NCBI GenBank assembly: GCA_963815775.1
Contig: CAWFIB010000016.1
Coordinates: 224,552 to 288,551 of the forward strand
Length of the DNA stretch: 64,000 bases
Direction of reading: 5' to 3'
From: CAVVDY01 sp963815775
Lineage (GTDB): Bacteria > Acidobacteriota > Terriglobia > Terriglobales > Acidobacteriaceae
The notes beneath the pieces are model-generated. The model saw only the letters and a program-made list of their open reading frames with translations. It did no database searches and was not told the DNA's origin. Every line of letters begins with the position of its first letter. Within the stretch, counting starts at the first letter, position 1. Position numbers and translations under genes: made by a program. This document shows, in pieces, positions 37,020-46,901 of the stretch.

Positions 37020-37316
37020 AATAATCTCCCCCCACTCCTCTCGCACTGAAGTAGACCTCTCCGTGTAGGCCGCCCGGCATACTACCATGCATTCGGTAGT
37101 TTATTACTATAGTTTTTTTGTCAATTTTATTTTGCTAACCCAGAGTTAGTTTCCGCATAGAAAAGCCGGGCGCTGGATCTAGACTTTAATAGCTATGATG
37201 GTTACTCTACTGCTTCGTAGTAATCTTCAAGCTAGTCTTGTCCAAAGCTAGTATGGCCGATAAGTGGTGGGCGCCGCGATAAATGATGCGGTGAGCTGTT
37301 GCATTTTCAGGTTTGG

Positions 37317-37535
37317 TGTAGCCCGGGTAGAGCCGGCCTTTCAGAGCCTGTTACGAAACTTGTGCCGTCCGCTGAAGCGGACTCGTGATTTCCCACTTAC
37401 GCCCTCCCAGCAATAAATTGCTGGGCTTAGAGATGCCGTCCCTACGGGACGGGCGTGTGGTTTGTCCCACCGTCGTCGCTCAATCACGAGTTCCGTAACA
37501 GCCGCTGGAGCGCCGCTCTACCATGCCGGGCTACA
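37317..37535. repeat. Nested repeats: MITE-like family 2 inside another inverted repeat
   Basis: Inner element 37347-37501 starts CTGTTACGAAACT and ends AGTTCCGTAACAG, and holds three small hairpins (GTCCGCTGAAGCGGAC, CCCAGCAATAAATTGCTGGG, CCGTCCCTACGGGACGG). It interrupts a separate inverted repeat, TGTAGCCCGGGTAGAGCCGG on the left and its near-complement ending GCCGGGCTACA on the right. The rest of 37020-37648 holds no gene. Confidence 0.8.
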
Positions 37536-37648
37536 GTAATCCTGAAACTGCTGTAGTTGGAACACTAGTTGCCGTGTGGAATTCTAGACAAGACTGCAAA
37601 CCGCCAAGAAACTCGACTCATCCTTCGAATCGGCTCTTTTCTGGGAGA

Positions 37649-38819
37649 CTATCTTCTTTCTGTCATCCTTAGCGTCTCCACATAGAAGCTCGTCAGCTCG
37701 CGCTTATAGGCCCGGAGGGTATGGGCGGTCTCGGCCTGGCGCTGGGCGGCCGCCGCAAGTTGGCCGCGCAAGTCTTCCGACAGCAGAAGTCGGCGCAGCG
37801 CCTCCGCCAGCGCCCGCGGATTGCGCGCAGGAACCAGCAACCCGGTGACGCCGTCTTCAAGAATCTCCGGCACTCCTCCGACGCTGGTTGCCGCGATCGG
37901 CAGCCCTGCCGCCATCGCCTCCAGAATCACATTGGGCGAACCTTCGGAGTGCGACGGCAGGGCGAAAATCGCCGCCAGCGCGTAGTACGGCACAACGTTC
38001 TTCTGGAATCCCGCCCACACGACTCGATCTTCAATCCCCAGGCTCGCGGCCTGGCGGCGCAAGCTTTCCTCTTCCGGCCCATCGCCAACCATCACGAAAC
38101 GATGCCGCGGCAGCCCGGGAATGTCCTTCAGCAGCGCAATCGCGCTCAGCAGGTCGGCCTGCCCCTTCTCCAGCGACATGCGGCCGACGGTGACAACGGC
38201 CAGCTCGTCGCTAAGCCCTAACTGCTGCCTGATCGCGTGAACTTCTTCCTCGGGCGGAGCCACGTACGGCTTCACGAAGTTATGCAGGATGCGGATCTTA
38301 TCAGCACTCACGCCGCGCTCGTTCCAGCCTTGCGGCGAAGGGCTGGCACACTGCTATGACGCGGAATGCTCCCCGCAGAGACCAGCGATCCAACTGGTTA
38401 TAGGCGCGGTCCTTCTGATCTTTCAGCGTATAGCCGTGGTTCCAGGCTACCCAGGGAAATTGGCGATGCAGGCCCGCGAGCCGGATCAGGAAGTGCGACT
38501 TCACGTTGCGCGACTCGAGGATGTCAGGCTGGAACTCCGTAACGATGCGGCGCAACTCTGGAACGATGCTCGGGTCCCAGCGCCGGCGCTCGGGAATTTC
38601 GATCACCGGCACGCCGGCTTCGACGGCTGCTGCCGCCAGCGCGCTTTGGCCATCGCCCCGCCGATAGGTCACGAACGTGACGTCCACCGCCGGAAGTCCC
38701 GGCTCGGCTTGTTTGGCTTCCCGGGCAAAGTCCAGCAGGACGCGCGCCGGCCCTGTAACCGTCGCACTTTCGATGAAGGTAAGTACGCGAATGCGCTCCG
38801 GAATCACCGCGCCGGTCAT
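37649..38819 (-). pseudogene. GT4-family glycosyltransferase, frameshifted
   Basis: Two overlapping minus-strand frames make one glycosyltransferase of about 390 residues. The N-terminal part (from about ATG 38819, IRVLTFIESATVTGPARVLL) ends in CQPFAARLERARREC. The C-terminal part resumes GVSADKIRILHNFVKPYV and has VVTVGRMSLEKGQADLL and the GT4 nucleotide-sugar motif EGSPNVILEAMAAGLP. The shift is near 38311-38320 in a GCGCGG context. Last gene of the glycan cluster. Confidence 0.85.
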
Positions 38820-38845
38820 CGAATTTGCTGCAAGGGATCTGGCAT

Positions 38846-39814
38846 TCAAACCGTAACCGACGACGGAGGCTGCGCCGACACCTGCTGCCGATACCACTCC
38901 AGGGTGCGGCTCAATCCTTCCCGCAGGCTGAAACGCGGCGCGTGCCCCAGAAACTTCGCCGCGGCGGTCGTGTCGGCCTGCGAATCGCGCACGTCGCCCG
39001 CCCGTGGCGGCCCGTACTTCGCCGCAATCGAAACGCCTTCAATCTCTTGCAGGATTCGCCACACCTCATTCAGCGAATAGCGGCCGCCATTGCCTGCGTT
39101 GAACGTCATCCCCGCCACGCCGGGCGCCGCCGAGCTTTTGATAGTGAGGTCGACCACATCTTCCACAAAGGTGAAGTCGCGCGTCTGCTCGCCATCGCCG
39201 AAGATGGTAGGCGACGTCCTCTCCAGCAGGCAGCGAATGAAAATAGACAGCACTCCGGAGTACTGGCTGGACGGGTCCTGCCTCGGGCCATAAACATTGA
39301 AGAAACGCAGCGACGTCGTGTCCAGCCCATAGCATTCGGCAAAGCTGCTGCAGTAGTACTCGCCCAGCAGCTTCTGCGCGGCGTAGGGCGACTTGGGATT
39401 CGCCTGCATGGTCTCGACCTTGGGCAGCACCGCAGTATCGCCATAGGCCGACGAGGATGCCGCGTACACCACTTTGCGCGCTTTGCCCTCCACCGCCGCA
39501 CGCAGCACATTGAAGGTGCCGTTGATGTTGGTCTCGTGCGACGGAACCGGATCGGAGATCGAACGCGGGACCGATGGAATCGCAGCAATGTGAAACACCG
39601 TATCCGCGGCCGCCAGGATGGGAGCGACTGCATCATAGTCGCAGATGTCCACGAGGTGCAGCCGCACATCGGAAGCCACTTCCTGCAGGTTCTCCTCATG
39701 GCCGGTTGAAAAGTTATCGATGACCTCGACCTTGCCGTCCTGCAACGCGAGCAGTCCGCGCACCAATGCTGATCCGATAAAACCGCCGCCACCTGTCACT
39801 ACATACTTTTTCAT
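38846..39814 (-). CDS. NAD-dependent sugar epimerase/dehydratase (extended SDR)
   Basis: A 322-residue extended SDR with the NAD motif TGGGGFIGSALV, the substrate loop SSSAYGDTAVLP and the catalytic YAAQK (Tyr, Lys). It resembles UDP-glucose or UDP-GlcNAc 4-epimerases (GalE/WbpP type), converting nucleotide sugars for surface glycans. Lies between the acyltransferase and glycosyltransferase genes on the same strand. Confidence 0.87.
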   Translation of the reverse strand: MKKYVVTGGGGFIGSALVRGLLALQDGKVEVIDNFSTGHEENLQEVASDVRLHLVDICDYDAVAPILAAADTVFHIAAIPSVPRSISDPVPSHETNINGTFNVLRAAVEGKARKVVYAASSSAYGDTAVLPKVETMQANPKSPYAAQKLLGEYYCSSFAECYGLDTTSLRFFNVYGPRQDPSSQYSGVLSIFIRCLLERTSPTIFGDGEQTRDFTFVEDVVDLTIKSSAAPGVAGMTFNAGNGGRYSLNEVWRILQEIEGVSIAAKYGPPRAGDVRDSQADTTAAAKFLGHAPRFSLREGLSRTLEWYRQQVSAQPPSSVTV

Positions 39815-39873
39815 TGAAGGCCCGTGTCCATGGTGCGGGCCAAAGCCCGCTGAATTTTGTCAGGTTTCGATCA

Positions 39874-40632
39874 CTACTTGCTGGCCTCGGCTCCTGCCTC
39901 TGCCGGCGCAGCCGCCGAGGCTGCTGTCCGGTTGATGTTCTTCACGATTACGCGCGCCGGGTTCCCCACCGCCACGCTGTAGTCGGGAATGTCGTTGAGC
40001 ACGACGCTGTTGACCCCGATAATGGCGCCCTCCCCAACCGTAACGCCTTTCATGATGAAACAGTTGTGCCCGATCCAGGCATAGCGTCGAATGCGTACCG
40101 GCTTCACTTCATCCTGCGGCGCCGGCAGATCGGAGATGCGGGCCATGGCATCGCGAGGATGGGAATCGCTGTCCATGAAGCGCACCCCCGAGGCGACGTT
40201 CACATCATCCTCAATCACAATCTCCTTGTTCACGATGAAGACAGTGTTGTGGCCCAGGTCCACCCGGTTGCCCAGCACCAGCCGCGGCTCGGCGAAAATG
40301 CCGCCGCTGAAAATGTCTACCTTGCCGAAAAAGTTCACGTCATCGCCGACCGTGATCTTCGCGTGACCCACTACCCACGGCATACGCGAGCAGCGGAAGC
40401 GCTTGCCCACCGACGCGCAGCGTCCTCGAAACAGTGGTTCGCAGAAGAAGTAGGCCCATACCCAGCGAACCCCGATTTCCAGGGAATGCTGGGCTTGAAA
40501 ACCGGCGCGCAGGACCGGATTGAGGAACCGGGGCAGCGGCAGATTGCTGGAGCGCACACTGCGAGCGATGCCCCGCAGCGTGCGATAGAACGGAGAATTG
40601 CTCCGGCGAATGTTGTAGCCAAACGATCCCAT
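39874..40632 (-). CDS. Hexapeptide-repeat (left-handed beta-helix) acyltransferase
   Basis: A 252-residue protein. The C-terminal half has hexapeptide turns (ITVGDDVNFFGKVDIFSGG, IVIEDDVNVASGVRF) and the typical tail WIGHNCFIMKGVTVGEGAI with NPARVIVKNI, as in WcaF/MaaT-type O-acetyltransferases. It probably acylates a sugar of the polymer made by this cluster. It starts 3 bp after the VOC gene's stop. Confidence 0.85.
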   Translation of the reverse strand: MGSFGYNIRRSNSPFYRTLRGIARSVRSSNLPLPRFLNPVLRAGFQAQHSLEIGVRWVWAYFFCEPLFRGRCASVGKRFRCSRMPWVVGHAKITVGDDVNFFGKVDIFSGGIFAEPRLVLGNRVDLGHNTVFIVNKEIVIEDDVNVASGVRFMDSDSHPRDAMARISDLPAPQDEVKPVRIRRYAWIGHNCFIMKGVTVGEGAIIGVNSVVLNDIPDYSVAVGNPARVIVKNINRTAASAAAPAEAGAEASK

Positions 40633-40635
40633 GAA

Positions 40636-41064
40636 TCAGGCAGTTTCCGTAGACAGGTTCTTGTCGCTCTCCTCCAACAGCTCGACCAGGAACTTCTCCG
40701 GCGTCAGCACCCACGCGATGCGCCGGCCCTGGAAGGCCACCGCCGGTTTGGGACGCTTCACGATCAGCGATCCCCGGCTGCGAAAGTCGGCCAGCCCCTG
40801 CTCCAGGTCCGCGACCTCGTAGCACGCGTGATGCAGTCCCCCGCCTTTTTCGTTCAAAAAGCGTAACACGGGAGAGTCGTCGCCGTTGGGCTCGACCAGT
40901 TCGATCAGCGCATCGCCCGGCCGCGTGGAGAGAAACGCCACCTTCACCTTCTGGTGGGGATCGGCAAAGATCTGCCCATCCCACGTCGCCCCCATCGAGC
41001 GCACAAACCCCGGCATGGCGGCGGCAATGTCCGCGACAACAAAACCTAGATGGTGCAGGCGCAT
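40636..41064 (-). CDS. VOC-family protein (glyoxalase/methylmalonyl-CoA epimerase-like)
   Basis: A 142-residue protein with the paired beta-alpha-beta-beta-beta modules of VOC enzymes. Metal ligands fit His in MRLHHLGFVVADI, Glu in DALIELVEPNGDDS, His in GGGLHHACYEVADL and Glu in KFLVELLEE. Close to methylmalonyl-CoA epimerase by pattern. Between the ACP and acyltransferase genes it may act on an ACP-bound acyl group. Confidence 0.82.
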   Translation of the reverse strand: MRLHHLGFVVADIAAAMPGFVRSMGATWDGQIFADPHQKVKVAFLSTRPGDALIELVEPNGDDSPVLRFLNEKGGGLHHACYEVADLEQGLADFRSRGSLIVKRPKPAVAFQGRRIAWVLTPEKFLVELLEESDKNLSTETA

Positions 41065-41075
41065 CGGTATCAGGC

Positions 41076-41318
41076 TCAGGCCGGCTGGCTCCGTTGTTGC
41101 AGGTAGGCGCAGACCTTGTCAAACGAGTCCAGGTCGGCAACATCATCCAGGTCCATCTCGATGCCGAACTGCTCTTCGATGACGTTCACCAGGGTGATGG
41201 CGGCTACCGAGTCCCATGCCGCCACCGTCTCCTGCGAAGCAGTCGGGATGTCCTTTTCGTTCAGGTCGGGAAATACGATCTGGAAACATTCTATGAGTTT
41301 GGGCTTCACATCATCCAT
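41076..41318 (-). CDS. Acyl carrier protein
   Basis: An 80-residue acidic carrier protein. The phosphopantetheine Ser is S37 in AAWDSVAAITLV; helix 3 is DLDDVADLDSFDKVCAYL. It is not the housekeeping AcpP type (which has a DSLD motif). Its start overlaps the end of the FkbH-like gene by 8 bases, so the two proteins are probably partners. Confidence 0.88.
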   Translation of the reverse strand: MDDVKPKLIECFQIVFPDLNEKDIPTASQETVAAWDSVAAITLVNVIEEQFGIEMDLDDVADLDSFDKVCAYLQQRSQPA

Positions 41319-43049
41319 GAGCTTCTGCCTTCTTCAACTCTCGCACCTCGTGATATAGCGCCGGGCAGCGTTCGTCAAACTGTGATTTTCTCAGACGAAA
41401 CGCCTCTTGGGGAGCCTCGCCCAGCAAAGAAGCGAAGAATTCCTGTGTCGGAGCGTTCTTCGCGGTGGGTTCGAAGGAGAATTCGATTTCGTTCACGCCG
41501 GCGGTCTCGAACAGCAGGCGCAGCGTCTGGTGCTCGATGCGGCGCGAAAAGGCGCGGCAGCTCATCACCCACGTGTCCACCAGCAAGCGGTCTTCATGAA
41601 ACTGTGACTTGGCGACGGCGATGGTTCCCAGCGGCCCGAACTTGTCTTCGTAGCCCACCGCAACGGTCAGCGACCGGTCGCTCGAGGTTTCCTTGTGCCA
41701 GTCGGCCGGGGCCCAGCGCCGCCCGTTCAGGTTGAACTGGTTGGTCTTGTTCACCAGTTCCAGCGTCCTTGGCTCTCCCGCGGCCGAGAAATCAAAGGTA
41801 ACGATGGCCTGCGCCTGCTCCAGGAAGCTCTCTGGTGCCGCCCCGCCTTCTGCCTGCTCGCGGAACGCCGCTCCCTGGCGGATACTCGACAACCGTAGCA
41901 GATCATCGGATGACACCTTGTCCTTGCCGCACAGGTCGCGCAACCGGCGCAACATCTGCAGCGCGGCGACCGGATCATCCTTCGGGAACAGCACGCACTC
42001 GATGCCGGGATGCTGCGCCGCCACCTCCGCCAGCTCCATGGGGCTATCGTCGACAAAAATCACGCTGTCGGCGGCGATGTTCCAGGTTTCAAGTATGCGC
42101 TTTCACCGCTCCCGATTTGGCATTCCAGCTCGCTTCGATGGGAAACACCTGCTCGGGACGAACAATCATGTCCGGACGCTCGAAGGCCTTGGCGACCACC
42201 GCCGGATCGTTCTTGCTGGCCACGCCCACTAGCGTCCCATGATCGGAAAGCGAGCCCAGCATCTTCTGATATAGGCCGTGCATCTGAGCATCGCCGTGGA
42301 GGTCCCAATGCACGTTCTCCGGCCCGACCTCGCCCACGATGCCCTTCCACATAGTGTCGTCGAGGTCAGAGATGATGCCCTTCTTCGGCGCGGGTGGAAC
42401 CAACGTCCTGGCCAGCAACGCCGCCAGGGCATCGGCATGCTTGATGGTGTATGGCAGCCCCGCCTTCAGGTCGCTCTTCAGGTCTAAGCGAGTCTCCCAG
42501 GGGGACTCCTGTGCCAGTCGCTCGGCGCTCACCACGCGGACGCGGCCATCGCGCGCCAACTCCGCCGCGAAGTGTGAAAGTGTGCTGCTGAGCAGCAATT
42601 CGGCCTCCGACGACTGCCAGCCCGGCGCCGGGAAGATCGGTGTAATCGGAAGGCTGGGAAGCGCCAGCGCCACCGGAGCTCTCCCCGGCATTCGCCCCAG
42701 CGCAGCTTTGATGCGCTCCAGCACCAGCGTGGCATGCTCCACAATGCTCGCGACCGTGTCCCGTCCCCAGCCGCCGGCATTGCGATAATCCAGCCGCGCG
42801 TCCAGGTCCGGCCACTCGATGACCACCACTACTCCGTCGCTCTCGCCGCTCCGCTCCAGCGTGCCGCACAGGTCTCCGTAAAGGCCTTCGGTTATGCGAA
42901 CTGCGTTGCCCGGCAGTGCCACTTGCAGGTGGGCGTTCAGAAACGTGTGAAGATGCAGTGGAGTAAATCCACAGGCCAGGGTTACCTTCGAACGGCGGAG
43001 CATCGGCCGGTGTTGCTTGCACAATCCTGAGGGCTTCTGTGATCTTCAT
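41311..43049 (-). pseudogene. FkbH-like HAD-IIIC protein, two frameshifts
   Basis: Three frames add up to one protein of about 580 residues. The N-terminus from ATG 43049 is MKITEALRIVQATPADAPPF; after a shift near 42990 it resumes KVTLACGFTPLHLHTFLNAH and includes the HAD motif ISDLDDTMWKGIVGEVG; a shift near 42097-42103 leads to RILETWNIAADSVIFVDDSP and a GNAT-like C-terminal domain. FkbH proteins load a glyceryl unit from 1,3-bisphosphoglycerate onto an ACP; the adjacent ACP supports that type of role. First gene of the glycan cluster. Confidence 0.83.
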
Positions 43050-43347
43050 GGAAGAGGTCCCGGTGCTGATGAGCACGAAATCACGCACATGAGGACACCA
43101 TGCGTTCGGGCAGCATACCAGCCTCGACTATAGTGAATGCCCCGCATTCCGTGCAAGGCGGCAAGGCCGCAACCCGCCTGATTTCACACTCGCGCAACCA
43201 TTTAGAGAATCGGGCCGCAGAAACGGTAAGCTGTGATAGCCCAGACCGACCTTGCACACCGTGCTGTCGGATGGGGTCACTACCATCAGGCAGACGTTCG
43301 AGTGGGGGATTTTGAGCGTGATGGCCTTGTTATCAACACCCATCTTG
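43050..43347. other. Intergenic stretch between propeller and FkbH-like genes
   Basis: No recognised gene. Part of it (complement of about 43300-43326, ATCACGCTCAAAATCCCCCA) resembles sequence at about 45161-45180 (ATTACGCTCAAAATCCCCCA), so a short dispersed repeat may be present. Confidence 0.4.
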
Positions 43348-44535
43348 TCAGTGGCCCGGCAGATGGAAGGCGTACACGTAATAGGTATTGGATCCGATGT
43401 ACACCATGCCGTTGACCACCGCCGGCGAAGAATCGTAGGGATCTATCCCTGCTGTGTACACCCATAGAAGTCCTCCGGTGGTCGCGTTCAAGGCGTACAG
43501 GCCCACGCCGTAGGACCCGACATACACCACCCCGTTGGCCACCGCTGGCGAAGAAAAGACATGACCACCTAGCGGGTACCTCCAGAGGAGTGCCCCAGTG
43601 AAGGCGTTCAAGGCGTACAGGTGACCGTCATCGGAGCCGACGTAGACCACGCCATTGGCTACCGCCGGCGAAGAATAATAGACTGCACCTCCTGTCGTGT
43701 ACTTCCACAGGAGCGCTCCGGTGCTGGCATTCAAGGCGTACAGGTTATTGTCGTCGCAGCCAAAGTACACCACGCCATTGGCCACCGCCGGCGAAGACTC
43801 GATGTAACTTCCGGGCGTGTACTTCCAGAGCGGCGCTCCGGTGGCGGCGTCCACCGCGTCCATGTTCGCGTGCTGGCTGTTGAAGGAGGACCCAATGTAC
43901 ACCACCCCGTTGGCCACCGCCGGCGAAGAAGAGATCTGACCAAATGTTGTGTACTCCCAGAGAAGTGTACCCGTGGCGGCCTCGAAGGCGTATAGACCAC
44001 TGTCGGTAGAGCCGACGTATACCACACCGTCAGCCACCGTCGGCGAAGAAAGGATGGTATTCGAGGTTTTGTACTTCCACAGTAATGCTCCCGTGCGGGC
44101 GTTCAGGGCGTACACGTTGTAGTCAAGGGACCCGGCGTACACCACGCCGTTCGCCACCGCCGGCGAAGACTCGACCCCTCCATCAGTCGTGTACTTCCAA
44201 AGCAGTGCTCCGGTAACTGCATTGAAGGCGTACACGCTACTGTCACCGGATCCGACGTACATCACGCCGTTAGCCACTGCCGGCGAAGATTCGACCGTAC
44301 CACCCGTCGGATACTTCCAATCCAGGACAAGGTTTCCAACCGTGGCGGGACTCAGACGAAACTCGTTGGGGTTGTAACCTGTGTGGCAGACGTCAAAGTG
44401 GAACTGCGGCCAGTTTACGGAACCCGTTGACGACAGTCCGGCGCATGGCGGGTTAGAGACTGGAAGGTTCTGTTGCGCCAAAACTGTTCCGAAGAGCAGC
44501 ACGGCGAACAAGGACTGCGAAGCAATCGTCTTCAT
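43348..44535 (-). CDS. Secreted PQQ-type beta-propeller repeat protein
   Basis: A 395-residue protein with AAGGAGG upstream and a signal peptide (MKTIASQSLFAVLLFGTVLA). It is built of about eight 40-residue repeats of the form LLWKYTT..SSPAVANGVVYVGS..LYALNA.TG, which fold as a PQQ/BamB-like propeller. DNA repeats are very similar, spaced mostly 118-124 bp. No enzyme domain is attached; probably a scaffold or binding protein in the periplasm or outside the cell. Confidence 0.87.
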   Translation of the reverse strand: MKTIASQSLFAVLLFGTVLAQQNLPVSNPPCAGLSSTGSVNWPQFHFDVCHTGYNPNEFRLSPATVGNLVLDWKYPTGGTVESSPAVANGVMYVGSGDSSVYAFNAVTGALLWKYTTDGGVESSPAVANGVVYAGSLDYNVYALNARTGALLWKYKTSNTILSSPTVADGVVYVGSTDSGLYAFEAATGTLLWEYTTFGQISSSPAVANGVVYIGSSFNSQHANMDAVDAATGAPLWKYTPGSYIESSPAVANGVVYFGCDDNNLYALNASTGALLWKYTTGGAVYYSSPAVANGVVYVGSDDGHLYALNAFTGALLWRYPLGGHVFSSPAVANGVVYVGSYGVGLYALNATTGGLLWVYTAGIDPYDSSPAVVNGMVYIGSNTYYVYAFHLPGH

Positions 44536-44772
44536 TCCTTCCTCCTTGAATTCTGGCCAGATATTATGCTCCTGCCGAACGGTTTAGCAGCACATTAAAT
44601 TCGCGATAAACGCTTCCTTGGCGCTTTCAGTGAACTAGTTGGCGTAACCTCGCCATAGCGCACGTTGCCCGCCAGACTGCACCAGAGCTGGTGCAAAGGG
44701 TCGAACCTGCGCTATGGCCTGTTTTCGTCAATTGCGCGCCGTGGAGCATAATGCTGATCGGGGCGCACGGGC

Positions 44773-45135
44773 ATGAGCAATCACGTAAAGGCCTGTTGCA
44801 GCTCGCCAGCAACTATCTGCTACTGGTTCATAGTCTCGTTGATGGCGTGGGGAGTGCTGAGCCTCACAGGGAGATATTGGCGTCCTCTCCGGGTATCGTC
44901 AGAGGCCACGTGTCTTTTTGCCATGGCGATCGGCTGCACTGCCAATTGGTTTAAGAATCGCTCGCTTCACTGCACCATTACTGGCCCACTGTTTCTGATC
45001 GGCGGCGTCATGTTCCTGCTCTCGAGAGAATGCGTGATCCAGGTCAACACAGGTTGGGTGTGGCCGTTCGTTCTCATCGGCGTCGGCATCGCGTTTCTTC
45101 TGGAATGGCTGCAGCGGAGGCGTCCTGCGTCCTAA
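44773..45135 (+). CDS. Small integral membrane protein
   Basis: A 120-residue protein with about four hydrophobic helices (CYWFIVSLMAWGVLSLTG, CTITGPLFLIGGVMFLLS, WVWPFVLIGVGIAFLLEW) and a basic C-terminus. The last part resembles small DUF5668/LiaF-N-like membrane modules. No function assigned. Divergent from the propeller gene, and upstream of the flippase. Confidence 0.6.
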   Translation: MSNHVKACCSSPATICYWFIVSLMAWGVLSLTGRYWRPLRVSSEATCLFAMAIGCTANWFKNRSLHCTITGPLFLIGGVMFLLSRECVIQVNTGWVWPFVLIGVGIAFLLEWLQRRRPAS

Positions 45136-45288
45136 CTCGCGCAACATCGCCATTACGCTCAAAATCCCCCATCGGATACCGGTCTGTGTCCGACAAATGG
45201 AGCCCTGCTAAACAACGTCCGCAAGATCGAGTCCAGGCCATTACAGTTAAGCTAGAATTCGCTTTACAGATCTGGCCAGGAACTGCTT

Positions 45289-46815
45289 TTGCCAACCAAT
45301 CCCCCGGTTACACGCAAACATCCGCGACTGGCGGTACAGGCCTTTTGGCTGACCTTCGCCAAATTTGTCGCCGCCATCTTCGGCATCCTGCTGCCCATCC
45401 TGCTGGTCCGCATTCTCAGCCAGCACGAATTCGGCGTCTACAAACAGTTCTTTCTCTTTTCCGCAACCGCCACCAACTTTGCCGCCTTCAGCGTCGCCGT
45501 CAGCGCCTTCTACTTCATGCCCCGCCAGCCGCAACGCGGCGGCCAGATCGCTCTCAACATCCTGGTCTATAACCTGGTTGTCGGCGCACTTCCGCTGCTG
45601 GTGCTCATCTTCTATCCGCAGGCCCTGAACCTGGTGTTTCGCAGCGGAGATCTCCAGCCCTACGCCCTATTGCTCGGGGTCTTCGTGCTTTTGCTGCTCA
45701 ACGCCAACCTGGTGGAAACCATTCCCACCGCTATGCAGGACGTGAAGAGCTCGACCGTTTTCGTGGTCGGCACCCAGCTCGTCCGGGCCATCGCGATCGT
45801 GCTAGCGGCGGTTGTCTTTCAGACGGTGCGCAGCACTGTCCTGGCTTCCATATTCGCCGCCGCGCTTTCCGTGATGGTTCTGCTGCAATATCTCTACCGC
45901 AGGTTCGGCCCATTCTGGAGACACTTCGACCTCCACTTCTTCAAGGAGCAGTTGGCCTATGCTTTGCCGCTCGGAGCTTACGGCGCTATCTGGGTCTTTC
46001 GCAAAGACCTCGACAACTACTTCGTCAGCTATATGTACTCGCCCTCCGAGTACGCCATCTATGCCATCGCCTGGGTCGAAGTTCCGCTGATCAATCTGTT
46101 CCTCGAATCGATGCTCTCGGTGATGGTGGTCCGCATCAGCGCTTTGCACCAGGAAGGACGCATCGAAGACATCCGCAACGTTCTGGCGCAAGCCATCAAC
46201 CGCCTGGCGACAGTGCAGTTTCCCATCTATGCTGTCTTGCTGGTCGCTGGTCGCGACCTGATCGTTTTCTTCTACACCAAGCGCTATGAAGCCAGCGCTC
46301 CCATCTTCTACATCACCATCACCCTGATCCTGTTGAACGTCTTTATCTACGATCCCATCGTTCGCGCCTACGTCGAGCTGCGCAAATTCATTCTGGTCGT
46401 CCGCATCGCGGTGTTTGTCGCCCTGTTCCTGGTGCTCGCCCCCGTAATCCACCACTTTGGAATGATTGGAGCGGCGGTCACGGCCGTACTCGGCGACCTG
46501 ACTGAGCGCCTCATTGTGGGCACGAGGATCTGCCGCACCATCGGCGCCACCCGGCGCGACTTTCTCTTGCTAACTGGTGTGCTGCGTGTCGCCACCGTCG
46601 CTACGGTGGCTGCGCTGGCGGCCGCCGGCGTGCGCCACCTGGCGATGGGCCAGCTGCTGTTCGTGCGTCTGGCGTTCACCGGCATCAGCTTCGCCGCTGT
46701 CTATCTTGCCGGCTTCTACCTTTGGCGGCTTCCCGGCTCCGAACTCGCGAGCAAAGAAAATCTGCTGCGCTATCTCCAGATGACCAAGGCCAAGCTATTC
46801 GGCGCGACGTTGTAA
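45289..46815 (+). CDS. Oligosaccharide flippase (Wzx/MATE-like polysaccharide exporter)
   Basis: A 508-residue protein from TTG 45289 with CCAGGAAC upstream. It has about 12-14 membrane helices, starting LAVQAFWLTFAKFVAAIFGI, LPILLVRILSQHEFGVYKQF, typical of Polysacc_synt proteins that flip lipid-linked oligosaccharides across the inner membrane. It is likely the exporter for the glycan cluster on the opposite strand. Confidence 0.83.
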   Translation: MPTNPPVTRKHPRLAVQAFWLTFAKFVAAIFGILLPILLVRILSQHEFGVYKQFFLFSATATNFAAFSVAVSAFYFMPRQPQRGGQIALNILVYNLVVGALPLLVLIFYPQALNLVFRSGDLQPYALLLGVFVLLLLNANLVETIPTAMQDVKSSTVFVVGTQLVRAIAIVLAAVVFQTVRSTVLASIFAAALSVMVLLQYLYRRFGPFWRHFDLHFFKEQLAYALPLGAYGAIWVFRKDLDNYFVSYMYSPSEYAIYAIAWVEVPLINLFLESMLSVMVVRISALHQEGRIEDIRNVLAQAINRLATVQFPIYAVLLVAGRDLIVFFYTKRYEASAPIFYITITLILLNVFIYDPIVRAYVELRKFILVVRIAVFVALFLVLAPVIHHFGMIGAAVTAVLGDLTERLIVGTRICRTIGATRRDFLLLTGVLRVATVATVAALAAAGVRHLAMGQLLFVRLAFTGISFAAVYLAGFYLWRLPGSELASKENLLRYLQMTKAKLFGATL

Positions 46816-46901
46816 GGCCGGGCGCCAACTCGAAACTCGAAACTGCTTTTGTGACGTCCGACCTTGCCTCCCCGCGCTCCCCGTTCTATGTTCGATTCCA
46901 T

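Noticed and set aside
43128..43343. 71-residue minus-strand frame after the propeller gene
   Set aside because: No family, no ribosome site, and part of it matches a short dispersed sequence near 45161.
43400..44300. Regular direct repeats resembling a CRISPR array
   Set aside because: They are in-frame coding repeats of a beta-propeller; spacers are conserved, not unique.
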